From Archegozetes longisetosus (Eukaryota > Arthropoda > Arachnida > Sarcoptiformes > Trhypochthoniidae), in assembly GCA_018873245.2 (NCBI GenBank), contig JAEMBT020000005.1:2244001-2308000 (forward strand): a stretch of DNA of 64,000 nucleotides, in the 5' to 3' direction. The position numbers and the translations under genes were made by a program. Each line of letters opens with the position of its first letter. Position 1 is the first letter of the stretch. The notes beneath the pieces are model-generated. The model saw only the letters and a list, made by a program, of their open reading frames with translations, was not told where the DNA came from and did not search any database. This document shows, piece by piece, positions 24,716-36,822 of this stretch.

Positions 24716-26040
24716 GAAACACTTTTTTCCTAACGAATCTCTTCTCCGAAAACTTAGTTATTATAATGAGTTTCCGAAAACTAAGTCTTTAAAAGCCTTG
24801 TACTTAAGTAAGCCATACACGAAACCATTTAAAATGACTTGAATGATTGCAATCCCTTTATGATTGACAAGACGATAATTATTGACTGTTTTTGGTGATG
24901 CGCCAATAATAAGTTGAAACTAAGTTTCAATTACATGACAACATTCATTAATTGCAGATTTGATTTCGATAAAAGCTTTTTCACACTTTTCAGACCAATA
25001 GATAAGAGACTAATAAATGAACAACTAATGAACAACTAGTAAATAAACACTTTTAAGGTTATATAAAAGACCAAATAAGAGATCAATTAAAACATTTCTA
25101 CGAACAAAAGTTTCAAATCAAATAGAATTAAAATAAAGGTAAGAGTTACTGAAATTTAGTAATAATAATAGCAATTAATTAAAGTGTGATTTGGAACATA
25201 GCAACAGATTTGGTTGTGTCAGATGTTTGACGTCGTTCTAAAGTATAACAACTTACAAATCGATAGTTTCAGATAAACAACGCGTTTATATATATATATT
25301 AATTTTAATAATAACTCCTAGTTTCTAATCCTTTTATGGCTTGTCTCCAGTCAGCTCTTTTGTCCATTCAATTGTTGAAATGCCGTTAAATGCCAGTAGT
25401 TTTCATGTGTCACTTATTTCATATTAAAGTAGAGAAAAAACATTGATTTTTTGCTGTGCATTGCTTAGAGAATAACAAACACTAAAACATATGAATTGTA
25501 GCTCTAATGCGATCGAGTCAACAGTCGAGTCGAGAGAAGAGACAATGTTTAGTATAATAAATGAGATGATAAGAAATATGGCAGTTTTGTCAACATCAGA
25601 TAAATCGAGTGGGATCACAACACTGATTAATCAATTGGTTTAAATGCTGGTCAAGTGACGAAGGTTGAAGCTGAATTGGTACTAAATCAGTAGCAAAACA
25701 ATAGTTGAAAAGTGAACACGTTTGTTAGTTTATTTACCTCAGTCAGACTCAGGTATAGACTCATATGAACTCTGTCACTATTATATACGGCATGTAAAGC
25801 ATAGCATTGCATACAAATACAGATTCATTATATAAATATCTAAACCTTACAGAATCACAGGTTTATGCCTTACAGTCAAATTCTAGCTGAGAATTAAGTC
25901 TGAAGTGAGGGTCGAGTCGGAACTATCGTCGACTATCTTCGGATGGCTGACTAGATGGTGCGCATAGAAACATTGAACGCTAGGCTGGCACACACTCAGA
26001 AGTTAGTGATGAAATAGATATATGGAGTAGAGATATATAC

Positions 26041-26095
26041 GATAGAGTAGACTGTGTATAGAGTGGACTGTATATAGCATAGACTGTATATAGAA
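26041..26095. repeat. About 18-bp tandem repeat
   Basis: Three to four copies of a TAGACTGTATATAG-like unit. Confidence 0.8.
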
Positions 26096-29000
26096 TTACA
26101 CATTATGATGATTCACAAATAGTGCTTCACTTCTTTACTCTATGATTCACCGCTATAGCAATAGCTATTGCTAAGAGACCGTAACACTGCTATGGCCTAT
26201 CAAAGCTCTTATGCAATATTTGCGCACTTCTCAAACCAGGATGAGTCCAATTTTGATTAACCCATTTATTAAAACACATTTAGTGGCTCTTATGTAAATA
26301 CGAATTACTTATTATTAAATATATAATTGGCTTCACATGAATCGAGTGCCACTATTTTCTTATACTTAACTTAGCCATAATGATATGAAACACGTAATCA
26401 TTTGTGATTAAGTGAAGTCGTGCTTGCCTTCTGATAGAGAGTGCAAATAATTATAAGCAAAGTTTAAGCGTTATTCGTATCTGAGCAATGCTACTGCACC
26501 ACAAATGAATGTATGGTTTAGCGTGATTTCTATGGGGGGCAGAACTGTTAGCAACACTTTATTGGATTGAGATTTGATACACAACTAACTATTGCTGTCG
26601 TGATTCTACTTTTGATATGTCCTAATTGTTAACATTATAACTGCTCTCTTTACAAATAATTGTCTCCATAAGTATTTGCATTCTATTCTTCTTACTAAAT
26701 ATTGCTTTACAAATCCAATCAATCCATTAAACCTTATTGAAGAAGAAATGAAGCGTTCATTCGTACTTCTCATGATTATATGAAAGACAACTTAGAAGTA
26801 GCTAAAGGAAATTGCGCTCAGATTTAATGAGCTATTAATGATGCATTGAAACGAGCTTCAGCTTCAAGTTGATAAGGGGCTGGCCTTATGGCTCACCTAA
26901 CGATACCTGACTGCTAGCTTGAATAATGTAGTTTTAACTGCATTCAAATTATGCTTCAATGAACAGTTGAAAATAATTGAAAATAATTGAAAAACTTGAA
27001 TTTCAAATCTAATTTTATTTTTCCATTAATATAATGCACTTTTCAGGTAATCTTTTTATGAAAGCTATATAAGGACTATTTCACTCATTAAATGTTGTGT
27101 AACATCAACTTTCAAGTGGCTCATGTCTTGTTATCAAATTCCGGGCTTATGTTTGATTATTTCTTAGAAAAATTTCATTTTCCCATAAGCCATCAGACAT
27201 TCACTCTGACGATTGCACAGAGGCTTACATATTTTCGATTTCAATATAATATAGTTGATCATTTCAATAAAATTCATGACTAATGTCTGTTAAAATTGCT
27301 TTTGAAAAGCTTTATCAAATGATTTTTTCATAATTTTCGAATTAACACTAATATTTGCAATGAGAACTTAGTCTGAACTCATGTCAACTTGAAGCTTACT
27401 GTGTAATAGTCTCAACTGACTCTTCAGACCAATCTCAAAATTGGTATAATAGATTTTTTATCATATACACAACTCAGTTTATCATAAGTTACATTGTAAC
27501 GCAGCTAAAACCTGAATTAAATTAACCATAAGATTCGATAGTGGAAGTAAATCGTTAACTCAAGAATAATTCTTGCAGAATAATTATTACTGAAAGTTAT
27601 TTGTGCTAAATAGGAATTGTAGTTTAGATCTAGCGATAAAATATTGTAAAAGCAGGGAATTTTAATTGAGTAAATTGGCTGGAATGATAAACATCTTAAT
27701 GTAAATATTGACATTCTACCTTCAGACAATTAATAAGTTTCAACATTAACTCAACAAAAAAATGTTTGCAATTTCAAAGGCTCACACAATGGCATTGAAT
27801 TGCAGTTAAGTGCAACTTAAATTGCACAAAGTTTGCTTTGACTATTTGATAGTTTTTATAATTAGCAGCAAACTTGAACGAATAACGATTAAACCTATGG
27901 CGAATGCTATGTAATAAATGAATGAATTAGTTCTATGAAAGGTATGCAAGAAAGGCAACCAAGCAAAAAATGATAAAAACTTCTACATAAAGAAGAAAAA
28001 AATTAAAAAAGTCAATTGTTTCAATTAAGAAATTTTATTAACTGAAAAATGTGATTAAGGGAATAGCTTACAAGACATGGTATGCATTAATTGAAAAGTA
28101 TAGGAATTTTAAGCATAAAGATTAGTTACGATCTAAGCGTTGCGTGTGTTTTATTATAAGGTGTACTAATGTGGGCAATGCGTCAAATAAAACTGAAAAC
28201 CATTCATAATCTAAACGTCCCACACATTTGCAAATACTTAAAAACATTGTAAAAATCAGATAAATCATAAACTCATTGTAATAAAATCTTCAACGAATAG
28301 TAATAAAACTTGTTGAGAACTTTATTTGTACGATTTTAAATTTATATTTTTGTAACGCTCTGTTATTTCATGAAAAAGATCATTATTTCGACTCCGGTTT
28401 TGTTCTTTCAAAACTTAATTTTGAACGCAATCTATGAATTGTTTTCTTATTGTAGTGAATAATTGAGAATTTGGAGTTAATTCACACGCCAATGTTGTTA
28501 TGAATGGCGCTGAAATAAGGATCGATTATAGACTTGCAACACTTGAAATCATTTTAGCCCAAATGCGTGTGATTCATAACAATACAAAGAGAGTGAATTT
28601 ACTAATACTAATATAATAGAATTTTTCGGCTGTCTTTTTCTCAAATTATACTACAACTTGATAACAATGCCACAAACAACAATGCCACAATAAACAATTT
28701 TTAACAATTTTCCGCTTAAGCAACAAAAGCAAATCAATCACAATTTCTAATAAAAATCAGTTGACGATAACTTTTAATTCTCACTTTCACTTTCAATGAA
28801 CCAATAATTGAATGGTCAATAATAGTAAAGGCAAATCATTTCTAAGTATAAACTTTGATTCAAAGTTTTCATTTTTTAGCAAAATGTATAAATCGATAAC
28901 ACTTTTACACCATTTCTCTAATCAAATATATACTAATTATTCAAATAGAATATAATCAAAATCAAAACAATGTTTATTAAAAATAAAACATTTATTCAGT

Positions 29001-29140
29001 AATTAAATAAGTTTACGATAACTAGATGTTAAATTTGTTTTTCCAATTGGTTTCTGAAGAAATATGAACAATCACCAAAGGGATTGATAGCTATGGAGAA
29101 GAGTTAATAACTCGAATTCGTTGTGGTATCAAAACAGTAA

Positions 29141-30013
29141 TTAATCGTCGTTATGTGGAGGTTTATAAATACTATTTCTTTTGACACACTGCACGACCCA
29201 TTCTATACTTTCATTGACACCATCGCTATATTTAATAAATTTGAATTATATATTAATCTGTAATTGGTTTCTAAGTCAAGCTCTTAATCAAAATGGATTT
29301 TTGATACCCTTTGAGAGCAGAAGCAGACACTGAATGACAATCACGTCTTCCAATGTGTTGAGCACTAGCTCGAAATATATCTTTAATTCTTTGCAATGAT
29401 AGCGAATCCTATTTAGTAATTAATAAATAATTTTTGTGAAAGTAGGGTCTAATAGAAATTAAAGAGTAAAGTATTACTGGAATGTCCTGTTTGTTAGCTA
29501 CGAGAAGTAATGGAACGCCAGTCAAGGCTTCATTTGTAATCATTTTTTCTAAACATATCAGAAGTTAAAGTGAGCGAAACTCGTTCAAAGAGTTGTTAGA
29601 ATTACCGAAAGCTTCTCTGGAGTCTTGCATTCGCTCCTTGTCTGAAGAATCGATGATATAAATGACAGCATGAGATTCGGCGTAATACTACTGGACACGG
29701 ATTTGATCGGAATTAAGTAAAATCAATGAGATATAAAATGGATGTAAACCTTATCCCAAAGAGTCTGAAGTTCTTGTTGTCCACCTAAGTCCCAGAAATT
29801 AATGACGACTCCATTGGTATGAATACGTCCGATATTGAGGCCGACGGTTGCGGTAATTTTATTTAAATTAATTCCTTGGTATGATTTATTGAACTGAGTC
29901 TTAGACTGTTCTAAAAAAGTGGTTTTTCCGGCATTATCTAAACCTAACAGTAACACAAAATATTCGTCTTTTTGGAACATATATTTCCATAAACCATATA
30001 ATAAGGAAAACAT
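29141..30013 (-). CDS. ARFRP1: ARF-related protein 1 (ARL GTPase of the trans-Golgi)
   Basis: Complement join of 29141..29225, 29308..29408, 29478..29548, 29606..29687 and 29750..30013. All phases agree, giving about 200 residues, the family length. Visible motifs: P-loop GLDNAGKTT, switch II WDLGGQQELQ, NKQD for guanine specificity, and the ARFRP1-specific start (YGLWKYMFQKDEY, FLEQSKTQFN). Like other ARFRP1/yeast Arl3 proteins it lacks Gly2 (it begins MFS), so membrane binding should use N-terminal acetylation and SYS1 rather than myristoylation, as known for the family. The known role is recruiting ARL1 and golgins at the trans-Golgi. Introns are 57-82 nt. It lies about 970 bp downstream of the next gene (Nup54) on the same strand. 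Confidence 0.95.
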
Positions 30014-30978
30014 TGTTTATATCAGTTATCCATTGATTTTGTTCTGTTACGACAAAATTCGATAAAGAGTTCACTTTTTGATAGCTACAAATCGGTTTGT
30101 TTTCATATTATTTATAAATATTTTCAGATAATCGGTTTCCACATAAATTATGTCAAATAAAACTATTGTGAGATCTCTTTAATCCATTATCGAGTTTGAA
30201 GTCTTCAAATTTATAACAGTTTAAAACTTTAATGACAAACATATCGTTTATGAGTTTGGACGAAGAATGAGGAAGAAATACAACTTAAATGATAAATAGA
30301 CTGCTGTCAACATTGAAATTACTAAGTATTTACTAAAGTAATCATTAAAAGGAATTAACTATTGGAAACAGATAATAAACTATCTTATAAGGATTAGCAA
30401 TAAAGTTTAGCCTTTTTATATCCTGAATCCAAGATTAAAGATCAACAAATATTTATAATCATAATAAAAGTTAATGTTTTATTGAACGTATGACTCATTT
30501 AGTCAACTATTCAATGAGAACTCATTCAATTCTAATGAAAATTTCTCAACATTAGATCTCTATTAAACTTTTTCTTAAAATTTTATTTCATCAAATAAAT
30601 TGAACGAATCAATTAGTTTTCTGAAGAAGAATATGACATATAATCTAATCAAACAATGGAGCTATAGTAGAAATTTATTTAATATTGTTGCAAATCACGT
30701 TCATTCATAAACTTTATGAGTTTGGAGAAGCGCGCGATGCAATTATTCAAGGATAGCTAATCTTAACTAAACTCAAATTGATTCTCAACAGTAATGGAGT
30801 AAAATCTACTTAAAACAAGCTATCACTGAAAATGATCAAACAACTGAGTAAACAACTCGAAAATTGTTTTCATAACAACCAAGAGATAAATTTTGGAAAA
30901 ATATGAAAAGCAGTATAAAATGTTTGAAAATGACCATGTCTTAGTGAACAAAATCTAAACTACGATTATATAAATATT

Positions 30979-32563
30979 TTAGGACTGTTTTTCACTTCTT
31001 AGAGAATCGAGTTCTGCTAAATCATGCTTTAATATAGAGATCAGATGAGAAATACCATCTTGTTCTTGCTTTAGGAATGTCTTTAAATCATTCATTGTTG
31101 AACTTTCTAAAGATACAGAAACACCAAATTGATGTTGACTTTGCATTTGCCTTAACTGAGACATCATTTCATTGAGACATCCTTGGAATTTTGTTGGAGC
31201 GTTCAGTTCTGACTGAATAGCTTCGAGTCTAGCCCTCAACTGATCCTCTTCTGCTTGAATAGGATATCCGCGTTTGCGAACAATTTCTTGCGATATCAAA
31301 ATTTTGAGCACTCTATTAGACAAAGCGATGTTTTTCGTCTACATTCATCTAATTTGGATTTAGTTTCGGTGACATGTCTTTCAAGAGCTGAAACTTCATC
31401 TGTAATGACTTTGAGTCTCATTTTGTGTTGTTGTGTTTCTCTTTCTTGTAATTTAAATCTTTCATTAAGAGCTGCGAATCCAACTAATGGCACAGGAATG
31501 AAACGATTCGGGTCTGGATTTTCGTGTTTCGCCTGGACCCATAATCTTTCATCAATACCTTTTGGCGGCGTATTTAAATATTCTTCTAATTCTTGCTTTG
31601 AAAGTGGAGCTAAGGGAACAATATTAAGAAATGTATTCGTAAAAATATTATTCAATTGTGTTTTAATGTTGGGCTGATTGAAGTAGTTTTGCAGTTGAGC
31701 AGAAGCCAACGGTTTATTAGAAGTCGGATCTATTACAGATAACGACAGAACAGCTTTATTTTCAGGCAGTATTTTTGCGATTTCAATTTTAATATTAAAG
31801 TTCTGGCCAATTAAAGATTTAACATTTTGTTCATAACTTAATAGAGACGTCTTGAGCTGTGATTCGTCTGCAACCATTTTGACTAAAATCCCCATTTTGT
31901 CTGAACTTTCACTGCTATCACTTTTCTTAAACTCCGAATAACCGATAGCTTTGAACCGATGGATAGGATCTGATTGATTGATTTCATAGGGCGGACTAAA
32001 CGCCGAATAGAATGCTTTTCCGGTTCCCCAAAAGGCTTGAATTCTATTGAACTGACCGATGATCTCATCTCTTTCGTCATTATATATTTTTGGCGCAAAT
32101 ATATTATGCGTTTGGGTTTGACTGGTCTGAACCAGCGTTTGACCCAATTGTTGAGTCTGCGATTGTTGTGGTTGTGATAAAGAGCTCATAAAATTGAACT
32201 GTTGCTGCGGTCGTGGTTGATTACCAAAAGTGATGGAGCTGTTGTCTGTTGTCCGCCAAATGATCCGAAAGCAAATGACTGAGCAGTAGTTGTTGGTTGA
32301 GTCGGATTTGTGAACGTGAATGGCGTCGAAGTGGAGCCGAACGCGGGCGCAGATGTGGTCACTGACGAGGCGAATGGCGTGAAAGAGAAGGCACTCGTGT
32401 TTGTGCTCGGCATTTGTGACAGTTGTTGCGTTTGAGATCCAAACCCAAACGACTGACTGGTTTGTGCACCAAAAGGTTGCGAACCAAACAATGTACTGGG
32501 TTGAGTCGGTTGAGCAGTACTTGTCGGCTGACCAAACGTAAAACTGCCGCCTGAAGTCATCAT
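30979..32563 (-). CDS. Nup54: Nucleoporin Nup54, interrupted by two apparent single-base frameshifts
   Basis: Central-channel nucleoporin that forms the Nup62-Nup58-Nup54 complex. Three overlapping frames together encode the whole protein of about 525 residues (human 507). An FG-repeat N-terminus starts at 32563 (GSFTFGQP, FGSQPFGAQ, FGFGSQ). The conserved core (DERDEIIGQFNRIQAFWGTG; ANIKTQL-like NQPNIKTQLNN; NPDPNRFIPVPLVGF) is in 31296..32189. The C-terminal coiled coil (LKILISQEIVRKRGYPIQ; AIQSELNAPTKF; DGISHLISILKHDL) is in 30979..31323. Both joins need one extra base: near 32215-32260 and at the A5 run near 31336. Both sides of each break are well conserved, so sequencing or assembly indels are more likely than a pseudogene. 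No intron can explain them (the only GT..AG interval at the first break is 20 nt). Confidence 0.9.
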
Positions 32564-33145
32564 TATTTGGTTTATTAATTGGCTTTGATAATTAGATTAA
32601 ATATTTGTTTGGTGAAAGTCACGTGTTATACATTCAAATTATCTGTTGATTGAGTTTCTCATAGAGAGCGTAAGTCTCACTAAAACGCTTCCAAATTACT
32701 TCAATTTTGATATGAATTATTGGAGAAAATTAGTTTTATAAACTTTATCAAATTGATTCACTTTCAATAGATTACAAAATTGAATATATTTGCAAAAATA
32801 CAGTATGAATACGAACTTTTATGTTAAATAAAAGTTACAGGTTTGAATCTGAAATTTTGTAAGTTCTAAAGTACTCATAGCTCTAACATTAACAGTAAGT
32901 ATTTAATGGTTTTTTCAGATAAGTACCATCTATAAGATTTTATGACTTGATTTTATATTTATCTGAACCATTCATTGGTTACTTTAATAAAAAAAGTTAA
33001 ATATTTATTAACCATTTATAATGACTGTACAAGTATAACAGTATTAATGCTATTTATTTAATGGTATTTCTAATGATATAAATAGAAATAAGATGGGGAA
33101 AATAATAAAATACTTTTAGCTCCACTTTTTTACAAACAGAATCAT

Positions 33146-33991
33146 TTAGCTTTGATTAACTTTCTCAATTTTATCTAACAATCTCTCAATATGTTTCGGA
33201 ACTCTTTTTCTTTTTCTTTTGCGAGTATCAGCTTTTTTATCATTCGTCTCATTACTGGTTGGATTGTTGACAACTTTTTTCTTCTTTTTCTTGCACGACA
33301 GTGGATTTGGTCCTTTCGGACCTTTTCTTTTTTTAGACTGTTTCTTGTCTTGCTCGCATTCTCCCAATTGTTTTTTCTTCAATTGTTTCAAAACACTCAT
33401 TTGGTGTTCAGGTAATTCGATTTGTTGATCACTTGCTTCAATCGCAAACTTTTTAGTCCAATCGTTAGGCTTTTCCATAACAATAGTGTTCATTTTCATA
33501 TAAATTAGAGGACATCCGACCAGATTTCGGACACAATCACTGAGATATGAGTCTTGAGTGGCCAACAGATAGTGTTCGCTATTATTGTTTTGTTTAATTA
33601 ATGAGAGAAGACATTCGTTGGCAGAGATGGGATTCTTTTCGTGACCACATTTCCTAATATTGAATTGTTTTATGACAATCATCGCTCCATAAAGTGCTGA
33701 ACCTTTTGATTAATAAACAAAAGTTAGTATCAATTAACTAAGAAACTATCAAATAATAGTAATGAATAACTGACTCAATCGTTGTGTTTCTTCAACAACA
33801 CAAACAGTAGTGAAGAGTTTGACGCTATCGTTCAAATATTTCGGCATTTGTTCCGCAATATTAACTTTATTCTTGAGGGCTGACTGACAGAAAGTGCTGT
33901 CAATCAGGACCTGATAGGGAGCTCGAAATGAGAAATTATTTTTATAAAATGTTAAATATCTTTGAACTCTTTTATATCTGGTTATCTTCAT
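33146..33991 (-). CDS. UTP23: UTP23, small-subunit processome PIN-domain protein
   Basis: rRNA-processing factor needed for 18S rRNA maturation and snR30/U17 release. Complement join of 33146..33702 and 33775..33991. Exon 1 encodes the family start (MKITRYKRVQRYLTFYKNNF, then PYQVLIDSTFCQ, EQMPKYL, TTVCVVEE). Exon 2 encodes the rest of the PIN fold (LYGAMIVIKQFNIRKCGH, NECLLSLI, YLLATQDS) and the basic tail with the diagnostic GPNPLSCKKKKKK. The donor used is TTGA|GTCAGT, chosen because it is the only one giving RLSSALYGAM in frame. Total is about 257 residues, close to human UTP23. A Cys/His set (CGHEKN.., NEC, SDC) matches the zinc-finger region of the family. Nup54 follows 580 bp downstream. 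Confidence 0.92.
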
Positions 33992-34519
33992 TTTAATTTA
34001 GTTAATGTATACAACTTTCACATAGCATGTGCTCTCATCAAGATCATTCTCAGCTTCCTATTTGAGAGCATACATAAACTACGTAACAATCACTTTAAAG
34101 TAGACTAAACGACAACAGCTAGAAAAGGATGGCTTAGACAAAGGGTAGAACAGGGGTTTTTTATTCAACATTGTGCGGACGGCCTTTATGGATGACCTCA
34201 ATTTACATAAAGTTACTTACTATATACTAGATGTCATTACAGATGTTTAGTCATAAATCTAAAAAAGCTAGACTTTGGATATGATCAAACTTTAGATTTA
34301 TTCAATTCATCTGTATTTAGCTGATTTTATGAGAATTTTCGTGAATTTTCAAAAATAAGCTACAATAGCAACTCATTTCTGATTTAGCTCAGAACGAGTT
34401 AGGATTTTTTAAAACTAAAATTTGGTGATTAAACAGTTAAGTATCAAAATGTTTAAAGAAACTAATAGCTAAACGTTCGTCCTATGCTTTGATTTGCTCT
34501 AGAGATTATTGGTAAGTAT

Positions 34520-34719
34520 TTAGGTATACAGCTGTTATAGGGACCACTCAAACTTGCAATCCGTGTCTAGAGTACGAGATCCCCTTGACCTAACTTAGCA
34601 TGCTTAGCTAAGCTAGGTCCTGTACCACTGTAGAGGTTAAGTGAGTTAGGTCAAGTTTGGGACAAAAGTGCCGTATGCTCTAGACAGTTTGAGTACTCCA
34701 CATCACTTTGTATACCTAA
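34520..34719. mobile_element. MITE-like element with imperfect long inverted repeats
   Basis: The ends are an exact 11-bp inverted repeat (TTAGGTATACA at 34520-34530; TGTATACCTAA at 34709-34719). Similarity continues inward on both arms (GAGTGGTCC/GAGTACTCC, CTCTAGACA, CTTGACCTAA/TTAGGTCAAG) up to a small central palindrome around GCTTAGCTAAGC. The whole 200 bp can fold on itself and has no ORF. This form is typical of non-autonomous DNA transposons. A clear target-site duplication is not visible. Confidence 0.6.
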
Positions 34720-35204
34720 TAGCTAGCGTAACACAACTTTAGAGTGAACGTTTATTGAAGCAAATTTTCATTAAAAGTACAATTATATAACAATTATTAT
34801 CAAGACTCGAATTTGACGTTAGAAAAAATATACTGCCGATAAGCGTAAAGATCTGAGATTTCATGCCAAACCAATCTCATAATTAATACTTGTTGAGAGA
34901 AACATGTAATTACAAATCAGTTTGATTGGGCGGTTTAATCAATATCTGAGTCATTGGATTTATTGGATTAAAGAAATGTAAATTCTGCAATTATCCAAAC
35001 TAATGAACAAAATGATGTTGATTCTGACAGAAGTAGTTGGCTTAGAGAACAAAAGTGTAAGATAAGGGATTGGAAGTGGTTCAGAAAGTAAAATATAAAC
35101 GTAACGTAGTTGGTGGATGGTAGAAGATAGAAATAGGAGTTTTCAAAAGTAGCAGAGTATGAATGTGCTATTTTGAAAGATACAAGACTGGGCAGAGCAT
35201 AGAA

Positions 35205-35334
35205 GCACAGGTGCATCTCAGACTCTCAGTCGCCGTCGCCTTTAGAAATTCGCAGATTTAGAATTTCTTCAGTATCTCTTAAGCCAAATAAAAATAAGGC
35301 GAAGGCGACTCAGAGTCTATGTGTGCACCTGTGC
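35205..35334. repeat. 130-bp hairpin-forming inverted repeat
   Basis: Arms 35205-35242 and 35296-35334 are reverse complements over about 38 bp with few mismatches (GCACAGGTGCA...GACTCTCAGTCGCC against GGCGACTCAGAGTC...TGCACCTGTGC), separated by about 53 nt. GC-rich compared with its surroundings. It may be a small transposon remnant or a transcribed stem-loop such as a miRNA precursor. No flanking duplication is evident. Confidence 0.7.
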
Positions 35335-35447
35335 CACAATGCAATGCCAAGCAGTCGTGTATTACTTGGTTCAGCTTTGGTGCTATAGCTTTTGGCTTTT
35401 CGCACTTATAACAAGTTAATGCATAATATGCACCACTTCTCAAACAT

Positions 35448-35466
35448 TCTCTCTCTCTCTCTCTCC
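35448..35466. repeat. (CT)n microsatellite
   Basis: About nine CT dinucleotides. Confidence 0.9.
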
Positions 35467-36210
35467 CACTTAAACACATATAACTTACTATAGTGTGCAT
35501 TCTGTCAACTTATTTTGAGCGCATCAAAGCTCAAGTACACCTTCAAAAGAATCTTAAGTTGAGGCTCGAGTTCATTGAGCTTATGCTGAAATTAATTTTA
35601 ATTGATATAATTTTACAATCATTGTGGCAAATGTGGCATAACTAGCTGTAGTATTTTCTCAAAGTAGTGATCTCGAGTCTTAAAAATGAATGCCTCGAAT
35701 TTGAAGGAAACCAAATATCTTATGAATAAACCAAACATCTCATGAATAAACCAAACACAACAGAAGGTTTTCAACTATATCAATCAGTACTCTTATCAAT
35801 TGAGAAATGCTTACCTATTGGTTTTTAAGTGTAAAAATTTTTCTCTGCAATTCAGTGTTTATTACAGTGAAAAACTAATTAAAATAGTTTGAGACTCAAG
35901 CGACTGAACAGAAGATATGGAGAAGTAGATTTGTAGCAAGAAAAAGTTGGATAGGAAAAGTTGTAAAAAAGATGTAGTTAGATAGTATAAAGAAGTGATA
36001 TGTATGATGGAAAGACTGGTGGGATTGAGTGATGTGGTGGATGAGCGGCGAATGTGATCGGTTTCATAACACAGTTGTAGTCTAGCAGATTGGCAGTGCT
36101 TTATAAAGCTATAATGTAATCGTTAGTACTCAATAACAGGTGGTTTTACACTGAATAGGGGGAAACAAAAATAATACCAATGGTTTTTATTATTATGTTC
36201 GAACGGCTCC

Positions 36211-36218
36211 CGTGGGAA
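36211..36218 (+). promoter_or_regulatory. Su(H)/CSL-type site
   Basis: CGTGGGAA matches the Su(H) consensus YGTGRGAA exactly. It lies about 0.8 kb upstream of the Id-type coding start. Confidence 0.45.
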
Positions 36219-36403
36219 TATACACGCAGATGGAAAATGTCACATTTTTCAATGTTTTGTTCAAATTCGATTATTATGATTAAAACCTTAATACTTTGCT
36301 TTACTATCTCAACCATTAACCATACGTTAAATGTACTATCAGTGTGTGGCTTCTCCATTCTCTCACCAAACCGTTTGACCGGCAACTCTTTACTCTTATA
36401 CAA

Positions 36404-36480
36404 CTTCAAACATTTAGGACTTCAAACATTTAGGACTTCAAACATTTAAAACTCCAAACATTTAAAACTCCAAACATTTG
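36404..36480. repeat. About 17-bp tandem repeat (CAAACATTTAGGACTT)
   Basis: Five copies of a 16-18 bp unit, drifting from CAAACATTTAGGACTT to CAAACATTTAAAACTC. Confidence 0.95.
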
Positions 36481-36645
36481 TGAGCTAAACATAGATTTGT
36501 GAATAAAAAGAGAACAAAGTGTTATATAAGATAAAAGAAATATATTGGAGGTGAGAATAGAAAAGTTATGATGTGTGTCAGTTAATCAAACAGATTCTGG
36601 TATAAGCAATAGGAAAGTCATAGTAGTATTGAATTAGTTGTATCG

Positions 36646-36651
36646 CACGTG
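36646..36651 (+). promoter_or_regulatory. CACGTG E-box
   Basis: A palindromic class B/Hairy-E(spl)-compatible site about 165 bp upstream of the TATA box of the Id-type gene. Confidence 0.4.
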
Positions 36652-36691
36652 TAAACTATGGACACCTGCAGTTTCACAATCAGTGTTTTGT

Positions 36692-36699
36692 TTCCCACG
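36692..36699 (-). promoter_or_regulatory. Su(H)/CSL-type site near the Id promoter
   Basis: TTCCCACG on the plus strand is CGTGGGAA on the minus strand, an exact YGTGRGAA match, about 115 bp upstream of the TATA box. A second near-match (TGTGAGAG) begins about 10 bp downstream of it. Confidence 0.5.
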
Positions 36700-36812
36700 G
36701 CATTCTTGTGAGAGAGCAAAAGCCGCAGAAAGGCGTCTATCTCTAACCATTATTCGTAAGCAGATGGGACTAACCTTATTGGTGGCTCGTGTTCGCCCTC
36801 TATGGCGTCGCG

Positions 36813-36822
36813 TATATAAAAG
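36813..36822 (+). promoter_or_regulatory. TATA box of the Id-type gene
   Basis: TATATAAAAG inside a locally GC-rich segment (TATGGCGTCGCG before, GCAACGGC after). It predicts transcription start near 36843-36848 and a 5' UTR of about 190 nt before the ATG at 37036. Confidence 0.75.

Larger units (their letters stand above)
24525..29140. other. Region between spectraplakin and ARFRP1; upstream exon not found
   Basis: Should contain the promoter and first exon(s) of the long spectraplakin isoform. I could not identify them confidently. AT-rich, with several short tandem repeats (24652-24715, 26041-26095) and an AGCAATAGCTATTGCT palindrome near 26158. Open frames here (25424-25618, 27092-27283, 27517-27729) show no recognisable content. 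Confidence 0.6.
33992..36640. other. Intergenic region between UTP23 and the Id gene
   Basis: No coding segment I can support. Holds two inverted-repeat elements (34520-34719 and 35205-35334), a CT microsatellite (35448-35466), a tandem repeat (36404-36480) and a Su(H)-type site (36211). Confidence 0.6.

Noticed and set aside
25700-25800. Possible TATA-driven short first exon (MSLYLSLTE then GTAAAT) for the long spectraplakin isoform
   Set aside because: It ends in phase 0, whereas the exon at 24524 needs two leading bases; the frame would break.
25861-26000. GC-richer minus-strand stretch open for about 35 codons
   Set aside because: No donor within the open part and no similarity; probably intergenic.
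32202-32221. 20-nt GT..AG intron in Nup54 that would restore the frame
   Set aside because: Far shorter than the 53-nt minimum intron seen in this window; a base error is simpler.
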